NCBI GenBank assembly: GCA_017610245.1
Contig: JAFCCK010000013.1
Span: 1-12,600 of the forward strand
Length of the DNA: 12,600 nucleotides
Direction of reading: 5' to 3'
DNA from: Candidatus Iainarchaeum sp.
GTDB taxonomy: Archaea; Iainarchaeota; Iainarchaeia; Iainarchaeales; GCA-2688035
This document shows, one piece after another, positions 6,015 through 11,965 of this stretch; within the stretch, counting starts at the first letter, position 1; each line of letters starts with the position of its first letter. A program made the position numbers and the translations under genes. The notes beneath the pieces were generated by a model. It ran no database searches, was not told the origin of the DNA, and saw only the letters and a program-made list of their open reading frames with translations.

Positions 6015-7259
6015 ATGGCTAAAACATACATTGATACGGTTAAATATCAGATTGTCGTTGAATTCGAAATACACGGAATTGTCGATAAGCACGATATTAT
6101 CGGAGCGGTATTTGGGCAGTCCGAGGGCTTGATGGGGGAAGATTTAGACCTCAGGGAACTGCAGAAAAGCGGTAAAATAGGGAGAATAGAGGTTAATACT
6201 GAAACCCACAGCGGAAAAACCACTGGAACACTGCTTATTCCCAGCAGCATGGACATGGTGAAAACATCACTGTTAGCTGCCTCTATCGAAGCTGCCGACA
6301 AGGTAGGTCCGTGCGATAGTGTATTTAAAACGAAGAAGATAGAGGATACTAGAACACAGAAAAGGCAGGCAGTACAGGAGAGGGCAAAAGAACTGCTTAA
6401 ACAGCTGACAGCAGGCATGCCTGAATCAACAGAGCTGACCGAGGCAATCAGGAGCGATGTGAGGAAAGCTGAATTGAAGGAGTTTGGCAAGGAAAAATTG
6501 TCTGCTGGCCCTGACGTTGAAAAAGACAACGAGATTGTGGTGGTTGAAGGAAGGGCGGATGTAATAAACCTCCTAAAACACGGAATAAAAAATGCTGTTG
6601 CGATCGATGGAGCAAAAATACCGCAAAGTATAATTGATTTGAGCAAAAGAAAAACAGTTACGGTGTTTGTAGATGGCGATAGGGGTGGCGAGCTGATTGC
6701 GAGAAAGCTGATTGATGTTGCTTCTATTGCTTCAGTTGCAAAGGCCCCTGATGGAAAGGAGGTTGAGGAGCTGCCTGGGAAAGAAATAATAATGAGTCTG
6801 AAGAAGAAAATTCCTGCAGAGGAGTTTGGCAAGAAAAGGTCTTTCGGCGGGAGAGCCAGGGAAAGATGGCCTTTAAGGTCAGGCAGAAGAAGCTATGCCG
6901 GGCGAAAAAGGCGTCCTATGAATTTCCAAAGGGAAAGGAGGGGCTACACTCCACAGCCGCGCCCCCCAGTTGTAATAAAACAAGATTTGGGGGAATTTGG
7001 GCCACTGCTAAAGGAACTGGAAAACAGTTTGAAGGCAAGGCTTTATGGGAGTGGATTGAAACTTATTAAGGAAGTGAGTGTGCGGGATTTGCTTAAATCA
7101 ATGGAAAAAGAGAAGGGCATTGAAGCGGTTGTTTTTGACGGCATAGTTACAAAAAGGTTAATTGAGCAGGCTGAAAAGAGCGGGATTAAAACAATCGTTG
7201 GAATAAAAAGGGGAAAAATAGGGGAAACCGGGAAAGTAAAGGTACTGGCCGCTCTCTGA
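6015..7259 (+). CDS. dnaG: Archaeal DnaG (exosome-associated primase homologue)
   Basis: Archaeal DnaG has the Toprim core of bacterial primase but is found as part of the archaeal RNA exosome, where it helps bind poly(A)-rich RNA; primase activity has also been reported for some members. The 414 residues begin MAKTYIDTVKYQIVVEFEIH, typical of the archaeal N-terminal domain (about 1-165). The Toprim domain follows (about 172-265) with Glu178 in VVVEGRADV and Asp220/Asp222 in FVDGDRGGE. A basic, Arg/Gly-rich linker spans about 273-312. The C-terminal module (325-414) contains AVVFDGIVTKRLIEQAEKSG, also normal for the family. The ATG has GGTGA seven bases upstream. The gene converges on a membrane protein gene with a 10-base gap. 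Confidence 0.95.
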   Translation: MAKTYIDTVKYQIVVEFEIHGIVDKHDIIGAVFGQSEGLMGEDLDLRELQKSGKIGRIEVNTETHSGKTTGTLLIPSSMDMVKTSLLAASIEAADKVGPCDSVFKTKKIEDTRTQKRQAVQERAKELLKQLTAGMPESTELTEAIRSDVRKAELKEFGKEKLSAGPDVEKDNEIVVVEGRADVINLLKHGIKNAVAIDGAKIPQSIIDLSKRKTVTVFVDGDRGGELIARKLIDVASIASVAKAPDGKEVEELPGKEIIMSLKKKIPAEEFGKKRSFGGRARERWPLRSGRRSYAGRKRRPMNFQRERRGYTPQPRPPVVIKQDLGEFGPLLKELENSLKARLYGSGLKLIKEVSVRDLLKSMEKEKGIEAVVFDGIVTKRLIEQAEKSGIKTIVGIKRGKIGETGKVKVLAAL

Positions 7260-7269
7260 ATTTCCTCAA

Positions 7270-7719
7270 TCACTTCTTTTTAACCTGGGGTTTCGCGGGT
7301 TTCTGCTCGGGAATTTCCTTTATCGACTGCTCTATCGGGATAACGATGTTGCCTGTCTTGTAAAGTACCATTCCCAGCAGGAACACAACAGCCCAGAGGA
7401 ATAGGTTAGCGATAGGACCGAGCAGGGCAAACCAGAATTGTCTGGAGGAAATTCTGTCTTGGTCACCCTTGAGCTGCAATCCTGTAATTTTGGCAAGGGA
7501 ATCCTTGCAATCAATATAGCGGAGCTGTGCAACGGTATCATTCTCACTGCCAATTGATGCAATACAATCAGGATAGCTTTTGAGCGCATCCCAGCTGTCG
7601 AACATTTGCGCGCCGGCCCTAACAAACAGTATTAGCGCGGCGAACAGCAAAAAGGCGCCAATCAATCTCGGCAGCTGAACATCTCCCCCGCCAATCCTGA
7701 AAAGCATTATCCGCCTCAT
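7270..7719 (-). CDS. Two-span membrane protein with a paired-cysteine outer loop
   Basis: A 149-residue protein of unknown family. Spans are predicted at about 18-36 (LIGAFLLFAALILFV) and 97-121 (FALLGPIANLFLWAVVFLLGMVLY). The loop between them (37-95) is polar and carries the only two cysteines, Cys52 and Cys71, 18 residues apart, in PDCIASIGSEND and YIDCKDSLAKI. If the loop is outside, a disulfide would pin a helical hairpin, a design like the repeats of the lipoprotein at 1481. The cytoplasmic tail is Pro/Lys-rich (EQKPAKPQVKKK). The ATG at 7719 is preferred over a GTG at 7743: AGGT lies nine bases before it and the promoter at 7751-7762 places the transcript start near 7730. Confidence 0.75.
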   Translation of the reverse strand: MRRIMLFRIGGGDVQLPRLIGAFLLFAALILFVRAGAQMFDSWDALKSYPDCIASIGSENDTVAQLRYIDCKDSLAKITGLQLKGDQDRISSRQFWFALLGPIANLFLWAVVFLLGMVLYKTGNIVIPIEQSIKEIPEQKPAKPQVKKK

Positions 7720-7750
7720 GGTATTACCTGCTATTAATAACACTTTATTT

Positions 7751-7762
7751 ATATTTAAATAT
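7751..7762. promoter_or_regulatory. Palindromic TATA box shared by tRNA-Val and a membrane protein gene
   Basis: ATATTTAAATAT is a perfect palindrome and reads as a good archaeal TATA box in both directions. Its centre is about 29 bases before the tRNA-Val 5' end on the plus strand and about 37 bases before the ATG at 7719 on the minus strand, giving a minus-strand leader of about 11 bases. One box may therefore direct divergent transcription, with direction set by flanking BRE sequence. Confidence 0.5.
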
Positions 7763-7813
7763 TACCATTTAAAGAATTTCTTTATGGGCCCGTGGTCTAG
7801 TGGTATGACGCCA

Positions 7814-7844
7814 AATTGAAAGGAGGTTTTCTTTCAATGCGGAA
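7814..7844 (+). other. Non-canonical tRNA intron, anticodon stem position 29/30 of tRNA-Val
   Basis: Thirty-one bases inside the 5' strand of the anticodon stem. ATTGAAAG (7815-7822) pairs with CTTTCAAT (7831-7838) as an eight-base-pair inner helix. C25-G26-C27 of the exon pair with GCG (7839-7841) to give a short central helix, so a bulge-helix-bulge-like fold forms with cuts after A7813 and before C7845. The central helix has three Watson-Crick pairs and a possible A-G pair, so it is a relaxed form. The junction could shift by one base because A occurs at both ends. Confidence 0.65.
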
Positions 7845-7852
7845 CCCTTACA

Positions 7853-7865
7853 ATTCCACTAGGTA
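7853..7865 (+). other. Canonical 37/38 tRNA intron of tRNA-Val, 13 nt
   Basis: A very short intron after position 37. C32-T33-T34-A35 of the exon pairs with TAGG (7860-7863), including one T-G pair, as the four-base-pair central helix. Bulges C36-A37-A7853 and T7864-A7865-A7866 flank it, cut between the second and third base as expected. Only six bases are left for the terminal loop, so there is no inner helix. Confidence 0.7.
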
Positions 7866-7928
7866 AGGTGGAGGTCGTGAGTTCAATTCTCACCGGGCCC
7901 AATCCTGATTTTCCCGGAAAGCAAAACC

Positions 7929-7936
7929 ATTATATT
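7929..7936 (+). promoter_or_regulatory. TATA-like box for the 59-residue gene and surface protein
   Basis: ATTATATT is centred about 27 bases before the ATG at 7960 with no ribosome site between, so the bicistronic message is probably leaderless. It also separates this unit from the tRNA-Val gene, which ends 28 bases upstream. Confidence 0.5.
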
Positions 7937-7959
7937 TGGGGTTAGACCTATTTCTTTGG

Positions 7960-8139
7960 ATGAAAAAGAAGAAGGTAATAATAGATGTGCTGATGGAAGG
8001 GCCCAGCGGAGATTTTGTGTTCAAGCCGGTTGAATTTGAAACTCGCTCCGAGCTAAAGCAATTTGCAGAGGGGGAAAGAAACGCTGTAATAAAGTACAAT
8101 ATCGAGAAGGCTGCCAAGGAAAAAGGGGTGAGGCTGTGA
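7960..8139 (+). CDS. Small protein, 59 residues, unknown
   Basis: MKKKKVIIDVLMEGPSGDFV, then FKPVEFETRSELKQFAEGER and a helical, lysine-rich end (IEKAAKEKGVRL). The pattern suggests a small beta-beta-helix fold; it has no cysteine, no signal peptide and no membrane span, so it should be cytoplasmic. The ATG is chosen by its TATA spacing; an in-frame TTG eight codons upstream is rejected because it lies at the promoter. The last four bases, GTGA, hold both its stop and the GTG start of the large transglutaminase-like gene, so the two are translationally coupled. The pairing suggests a shared job but gives no clue to what it is. No family recognised. Confidence 0.65.
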   Translation: MKKKKVIIDVLMEGPSGDFVFKPVEFETRSELKQFAEGERNAVIKYNIEKAAKEKGVRL

Positions 8140-9824
8140 AGCAGTTGCTTTTGTTTTTGGTGCTGTTTGCCTTGCTCTCAAGCATGGCTGCGGAAGAGCT
8201 ACCCTTTCCAACAAGTGTGCAGGAGATAGATGCAAGGATTGTGCTGAGCGCGAGTGGCACAATTTCAGGTAAGCCTATTGGAACAGTCAGACTCAAAGTG
8301 CTGACATTCCAGGAAACGCCCGAGCAGAAAATCGTGTCTCTCAGCCAGGTTCTTGAAATAAATGGAAAAACAATAGAAGCAAAGGCAGAGGCAGATTCTT
8401 ATGGAAACAAGTACGCAGTTTTTGAGGTGAACGAAACAGGAGAGTTCACTTACACAATCGAGGCGGAAATACACAAAAGGGTGATGCCAAAGTATATGCT
8501 CGACTTTGATTTAAGCGATGAAATAGAAGATTATGGGCAGTACAAGAGCGCAACCGCTAAAATTGAAAGTAATAAATCTGCTATACGGACTCTCGCTTTA
8601 AACCGCTTTGACTCAAACAGCTGGCTCGAAACTGTTGCTGGGATAGCACACTGGACACACAATTATGTGACATATGATGTGGGTTATTTCCCGGAAACCT
8701 ATTCAGCAATAGAGACGCTTGAAAACAGGAGGGGGACATGCGATGAGTTTGCAACGCTTTCAGCAGCACTGCTTAGAGCAAAGGGCATCCCTACAAGGGT
8801 TGTTGTTGGGCCTGTCTTTTCAGCAGCAGAATGGAACTTTCATGGTTGGGCGGACGCATATAATCCCAACAGTGGCTGGATAGCAATAGACAGCACGTAT
8901 GGGGAAGCGGGCATTGTAGATGCAACACACATCAAGATGGGACACTTTCCGGACTTTATAGATGCGGCAGACATATCTATAGCACCGGCAGGAATGGATG
9001 TGCAACTCTCACAGAATAAATTGGTTGAAGTGGAGATAATCGGCTATGAACAGTTCTCAAAGGTAATTTCATTGGAAGCTGAGAACACTGAGCTTTATGC
9101 AAAAACCTGGCAGGACTTGAACATAATTATTAAGAATATGGTTAACAGCCATTTGATAGCTCCAATCGGAATAGCCCTGCCCCTGGGCTTTAAGGTCGAG
9201 GAAAGAGACAAGGTAGTGCTGCTGAAGCCTTTGGAGAGCAGAGAAATTTCATGGCAGGTGATGGTAAACAAGGAACTGCAGAAAAACCAGTACCTTGAGG
9301 GGACTTATGCTATTGTTTCACTGCACCCTGCCATTGAAAGAACGGTAAGGGTTTTGCCCTCAAAGCTATTGGAAAGTGCGGCGCAAATTGAAGTGCTTGA
9401 CTTGTATGCAACGATTGAAGGGAACGCACTCAAAATAAATATTTCACTGGAAAATAAGGGGATGGAAGCCGCAGAAGTTGAGATTATCCTAGAAAGCAAA
9501 GATAAGGAGACAGAGAGAATAAGCGAAACAATTGGCGGGCTTACAAAAAGAGAGATTGCCATTTCAGTTGAAAACTATTCTAAAAAACCATACACTGTTT
9601 TGGTTAAGGGAGACGGCACGAGCTATAGTGCGGAAATTATTCCAGAGAAAGAGATTGTTGTGTCGGGAAACGGGGAAAAGAAGGTGGAGGATACGGCAGT
9701 AGAGCATGCGGGAAGCCAAATTCAAGCTGGGGAAATCTTGAATGTGCAGACGTTGGTCTTAGTGGCAATAATCTTCTCAATTATAGCAATCATGTTTCTT
9801 TTAAAAGATTTAGTGCTCAAATAG
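8136..9824 (+). CDS. Exported transglutaminase-like (papain-fold) surface protein
   Basis: A 562-residue protein with a signal peptide (1-18, MKQLLLFLVLFALLSSMAA), an N-terminal beta-rich region (25-140), a transglutaminase-like core (about 160-285) and long beta-rich repeats, the last (about 415-490) resembling CARDB-type adhesion domains. A final membrane span (about 538-556) is followed by a short basic tail, so it is anchored and faces outside. The catalytic triad is visible: Cys202 in RRGTCDEFATLSAALLRAKG, His236 in WNFHGWADAY and Asp252 in WIAIDSTYGE. In this superfamily such a triad makes cysteine peptidases or crosslinking enzymes; which applies here cannot be read from sequence. The GTG start overlaps the stop of the preceding small gene. 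The only cysteine seen is the catalytic one, consistent with an exported enzyme that must avoid wrong disulfides. Confidence 0.88.
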   Translation: MKQLLLFLVLFALLSSMAAEELPFPTSVQEIDARIVLSASGTISGKPIGTVRLKVLTFQETPEQKIVSLSQVLEINGKTIEAKAEADSYGNKYAVFEVNETGEFTYTIEAEIHKRVMPKYMLDFDLSDEIEDYGQYKSATAKIESNKSAIRTLALNRFDSNSWLETVAGIAHWTHNYVTYDVGYFPETYSAIETLENRRGTCDEFATLSAALLRAKGIPTRVVVGPVFSAAEWNFHGWADAYNPNSGWIAIDSTYGEAGIVDATHIKMGHFPDFIDAADISIAPAGMDVQLSQNKLVEVEIIGYEQFSKVISLEAENTELYAKTWQDLNIIIKNMVNSHLIAPIGIALPLGFKVEERDKVVLLKPLESREISWQVMVNKELQKNQYLEGTYAIVSLHPAIERTVRVLPSKLLESAAQIEVLDLYATIEGNALKINISLENKGMEAAEVEIILESKDKETERISETIGGLTKREIAISVENYSKKPYTVLVKGDGTSYSAEIIPEKEIVVSGNGEKKVEDTAVEHAGSQIQAGEILNVQTLVLVAIIFSIIAIMFLLKDLVLK

Positions 9825-9844
9825 ATTTTATACCACTTTTTAGC

Positions 9845-9975
9845 GCGACCGTAGTGTAGTGGTTAGCACCTAACCTTGCCAAGAACCCGCCGAAGCGCTC
9901 GCCTGTTAGGCTCGCTTTCGGCGCGTTCACGGAAGCAACAAGGTTATAACCCGGGTTCGAGTCCCGGCGGTCGCA
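9845..9975 (+). tRNA. tRNA-Gly (GCC), one intron
   Basis: Acceptor GCGACCG (9845-9851) pairs with CGGTCGC (9968-9974); discriminator A9975. D stem GTGT pairs with GCAC around AGTGGTTA. Anticodon stem TAACC (9871-9875) pairs with GGTTA (9942-9946) after removal of 59 bases, leaving loop TTGCCAA with anticodon GCC, glycine. Variable region TAAC; T arm CCGGG-TTCGAGT-CCCGG. CCA is not encoded. The gene follows the surface protein gene by 20 bases; TTTTAAAAG about 40 bases upstream is a possible TATA box lying inside that gene. Confidence 0.93.
9882..9940 (+). other. Canonical 37/38 intron of tRNA-Gly(GCC), 59 nt
   Basis: T32-T33-G34-C35 of the exon pair perfectly with GCAA (9935-9938), giving the four-base-pair central helix of a bulge-helix-bulge, with bulges C36-A37-A9882 and C-A-A38. 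Inside, GAAC and CGCCGAAGCG pair with CGCTTTCGGCG and GTTC (one bulged T and one C-C mismatch), and GCCT-GTT-AGGC closes the tip. It is far more GC-rich than its surroundings. Confidence 0.85.
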
Positions 9976-10042
9976 TTCCGCCCTTTCTTTTACGTTGCGG
10001 GGCAAAGCTCGCGACGCCTCGCGGAATCTTTTTGCGAAAAGA
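9975..10042 (+). repeat. Structured tail after tRNA-Gly(GCC)
   Basis: Right after the tRNA, ATTCCGC (9975-9981) pairs with GCGGAAT (10021-10027) and encloses a hairpin CGTTGCG (9993-9999) with CGCGACG (10010-10016). Next comes TCTTTT-TGCG-AAAAGA (10027-10042). No gene is seen in the 104-base spacer; the convergent membrane gene ends at 10080. Likely a termination or processing signal for the tRNA transcript. Confidence 0.4.
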
Positions 10043-10079
10043 AAAAACGGTTTCAAGGTAAAGAAATAGGGTGACTATC

Positions 10080-11120
10080 CTAAAAGAAGTCAACTGGCTT
10101 TTTTTCTGGGGCGGGCTTTGTTGGCTGCGGCTGCTTTGCTGGCACACCAACATTTGAGGAAGCAAACTCATAGAACTTTACTATTGCAAGGGAATGGTAG
10201 GCCATCACCCAAAAAATCATCAATAAAAAGAGAATCACAACAATTATTAGTCCCACTATCATTGCTACAATGCCGAAAGCAAGCATGGGGGCAACAGAAA
10301 TAAATAACAGCGCTAAAATAACTATCATTGCAACAACCATAATCATAATCTCTACCAGTCCAATCAAGATAATGAAAACAAGATTTCTGAGATAGTTATT
10401 TTTTGAGAGATGCCATGCCCGCTTTAAGCCTGATATTGCCCCAAGATTCTCAAAGAGAATGCTTGGCACAATCAGCAAGAGGAACGGAGTTAAAAATAGG
10501 GTTATTGCGGAGTACAGCAAAGACATTGAGCCTTGGAAGTCGGAAAGGGCGCTCATCTGCATAAGGAAGGGAGAATTCGTCCCCTGCAAAAGCAATTCTG
10601 GGAGCGATGGCATGGAAGAGAAAAGATTTATTGCAGATAGAATAACAGGGAGCATTATAACAATGTATAAAATAAACAGGAGTACTCCCACCACAAGCTT
10701 TGCCTTGAATATTGGGAACATTTTTTGCTTAGCAGCATGCCAAGCATCTAAAAAAGAAATCTTGCCTATTGAAAAAAAGTTGCTTGCAATGCTAAGTTCT
10801 GTTCCTTCTATCAAAGACTCCCACAAAGTAGTGAGGATGCAGAATACTATGACGGCTATAAGCAAAACAGCAATAATGAATGGGAGGCTTTGGAAAAAGA
10901 AGGCTATCATTTCAAGGATTACTAGGGGATTTTCTTGCACCAATGGAAGCTTTTCAAGTAAGGGGGTAACAACAATCCAAATAGCAGGGCCAAAAATTAG
11001 CAGGGCTATAAGCAGCAAAACGAAGAGGTAAACTACAAGAACCAGACCATACCGCAGAATTAAACGCCAATTTAAGCTTGCCTTTAACGCCTCTACAATG
11101 CCATGGAAGTTATTACCCAT
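10080..11120 (-). CDS. Multipass membrane protein, about six spans, unknown
   Basis: A 346-residue integral membrane protein. Hydrophobic segments lie at about 22-52, 72-98, 139-165, 202-224, 246-275 and 280-314. Between them are short amphipathic pieces such as SLIEGTELSIASNFFSIGKI, then FLDAWHAAKQKMFPIFKAKL, and NLGAISGLKRAWHLSKNNYL. The last type, a G-(L/A)-x-x-A(W/F)-x-(L/I)-x-(K/R) helix before a span, recurs in several poorly characterised bacterial and archaeal membrane families (YciC/DUF975-like); assignment is only by resemblance. A Pro/Lys-rich tail (326-346) ends the chain, a feature shared with the membrane protein at 7270. On the minus strand GTTTAAATAT (11144-11153) is centred about 28 bases before the ATG, so the message is probably leaderless; this box overlaps the stop codon of the thymidylate kinase gene. 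Confidence 0.8.
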   Translation of the reverse strand: MGNNFHGIVEALKASLNWRLILRYGLVLVVYLFVLLLIALLIFGPAIWIVVTPLLEKLPLVQENPLVILEMIAFFFQSLPFIIAVLLIAVIVFCILTTLWESLIEGTELSIASNFFSIGKISFLDAWHAAKQKMFPIFKAKLVVGVLLFILYIVIMLPVILSAINLFSSMPSLPELLLQGTNSPFLMQMSALSDFQGSMSLLYSAITLFLTPFLLLIVPSILFENLGAISGLKRAWHLSKNNYLRNLVFIILIGLVEIMIMVVAMIVILALLFISVAPMLAFGIVAMIVGLIIVVILFLLMIFWVMAYHSLAIVKFYEFASSNVGVPAKQPQPTKPAPEKKPVDFF

Positions 11121-11147
11121 TCAAAAAAAAGATAGACAAAGCCATAT

Positions 11148-11780
11148 TTAAACATATTCCCTAATCTTTCCCCAGATAATTTCATGCACTTCTTTTATTG
11201 GGAGGAGCTCTCCCCCTTTAACACAATCTATTTTTGCCCAGCCGCTTTGCCCTGCGAGCCGCAGGTAGATTTCCCTTACTTTTTTGAGGTAATCAAGATT
11301 CTTTTCATGGAGGTCGCGCTCCCTGCCCTTCATCAGCTTTTGGGAAATAGCAGCGGGAACATCTAGGTAGATTGTAAGTATAGGGGAAGGAAGGGCTGAT
11401 TCCACTTCCTTAATCCACTCAATGAATTTCTGCTGTTTGGAAGCGGGAAGCTTTGCTGCCTGGTGCGCAATATTGGAAGCTGAATAGCGGTCGCAAACTA
11501 CAACCTTTCCCTGCTGCAGAGATTCTTTTATTCTGGGCATTGCATCATAGCGGTCCAAGGCATAAAGCAATGCGGGGAATTCTGCCGGCAGGGAATCGAT
11601 TGCACCCAATTCCCCCACCAAATACTGCTTAATGAGCTTTCCAAAGGTTGTGCTGTAGCGCGGGAAGGAGATAAGTTCTGCTGTATGGCCCTCCCTCTTC
11701 AGCCTTTCCACCAATAACCTTGATTGTGTGGCTTTTCCGCTGGCATCAGCGCCCTCTATTGCAAATAGCTTTCCTTTCAT
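11148..11780 (-). CDS. tmk: Thymidylate kinase
   Basis: Thymidylate kinase phosphorylates dTMP to dTDP with ATP, a step needed for dTTP. The 210-residue protein begins MKGKLFAIEG and has the P-loop GADASGKATQ (10-19), in which the usual D-G-x-G-K-(S/T)-T appears as D-A-S-G-K-A-T. FPRYSTTFGKLI (39-50) is the dTMP-side motif, DRY at 97-99 is the conserved catalytic-site DR(Y/F), and GRERDLHE (152-159) is an arginine-containing lid. FPRY plus the DASGK P-loop resembles the eukaryote/archaeal-like branch. The ATG at 11780 is preferred to one seven codons upstream because it starts directly at the first strand. A TATA-like TCTTTTAACTC (11806-11816, minus strand) lies about 31 bases upstream. Confidence 0.93.
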   Translation of the reverse strand: MKGKLFAIEGADASGKATQSRLLVERLKREGHTAELISFPRYSTTFGKLIKQYLVGELGAIDSLPAEFPALLYALDRYDAMPRIKESLQQGKVVVCDRYSASNIAHQAAKLPASKQQKFIEWIKEVESALPSPILTIYLDVPAAISQKLMKGRERDLHEKNLDYLKKVREIYLRLAGQSGWAKIDCVKGGELLPIKEVHEIIWGKIREYV

Positions 11781-11858
11781 TGTAAAAATTAATGTGGGCA
11801 AAAAAGAGTTAAAAGAATGGGATTAAAAAAATTGCTGATGACAAATTATTAATCTACT

Positions 11859-11963
11859 GCGACCGTGGTCTAGTGGTTTGCTTCCTTAAGAGAAATCTTG
11901 GAAGCACATTAAGGACTAGAGCCTTCCAAGCTCTCAACCCGGGTTCGAGTCCCGGCGGTCGCA
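11859..11963 (+). tRNA. tRNA-Gly (UCC) with a D-loop intron
   Basis: Acceptor GCGACCG (11859-11865) pairs with CGGTCGC (11956-11962); discriminator A11963. The T arm CCGGG-TTCGAGT-CCCGG and variable CAAC are close to the other glycine tRNA. Anticodon stem AGAGC (11918-11922) pairs with GCTCT (11930-11934) around CTTCCAA, anticodon TCC, glycine; this arm is uninterrupted. The D stem GTCT (11868-11871) finds its partner only at GGAC (11913-11916), so an insert of 33 bases sits in the D loop. After removal the loop reads AGTGGTTA, identical to that of tRNA-Gly(GCC), and the product is 72 nt. Confidence 0.9.
11879..11911 (+). other. Non-canonical intron in the D loop (about 20a/21) of tRNA-Gly(UCC)
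   Basis: GCTTCC (11880-11885) pairs with GGAAGC (11900-11905); inside, AAGA and TCTT pair around a GAAA tetraloop. Exon GTG (11873-11875) pairs with CAT (11907-11909) as a short central helix, with a G-A mismatch at the inner end, leaving three-base bulges TT^T and TA^A. Cutting there keeps A21, the base expected in every tRNA. Edges could move by one base. Confidence 0.7.
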
Positions 11964-11965
11964 TT

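Larger units (their letters stand above)
7786..7901 (+). tRNA. tRNA-Val (UAC), two introns
   Basis: The ends form a perfect acceptor stem: GGGCCCG (7786-7792) with CGGGCCC (7894-7900) and discriminator A7901. The D arm is GTC-TAGTGGTAT-GAC. The T arm is GTGAG-TTCAATT-CTCAC. The anticodon arm only closes if two inserts are removed: CCA (7811-7813) joins CC (7845-7846) to make CCACC, which pairs with GGTGG (7867-7871), and the loop becomes CTTACAA with anticodon TAC at 7849-7851, that is valine. The spliced product is 72-73 nt with variable region AGGTC. The overall exon sequence resembles archaeal tRNA-Val (GTGGTCTAGTGGTATGAC). CCA is not encoded. Confidence 0.88.

Noticed and set aside
5917..6132. 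71-residue plus-strand frame between the DUF167 gene and dnaG
   Set aside because: Overlaps both genes in another frame and translates the two hairpins; dnaG has its own ribosome site at 6003.
6047..6832. 261-residue frame on the minus strand inside dnaG
   Set aside because: Lies wholly opposite a clearly conserved gene and its translation is Ser/Phe/Ile-rich antisense sequence without domain features.
7811..7822. Reading the first intron region of tRNA-Val as a Phe (GAA) anticodon loop
   Set aside because: The required stem partner TTTGG is absent, and the Val reading with two introns gives perfect stems and a Val-like body.
9817..10056. 79-residue minus-strand frame, and plus-strand frame 9876-10061, across tRNA-Gly(GCC)
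   Set aside because: They run through a tRNA gene whose arms and intron fold correctly.
11834..11842. CTGATGA before tRNA-Gly(UCC) as the C box of a C/D guide RNA
   Set aside because: First base does not fit the C box consensus and no D box (CTGA) follows within a guide-RNA length.
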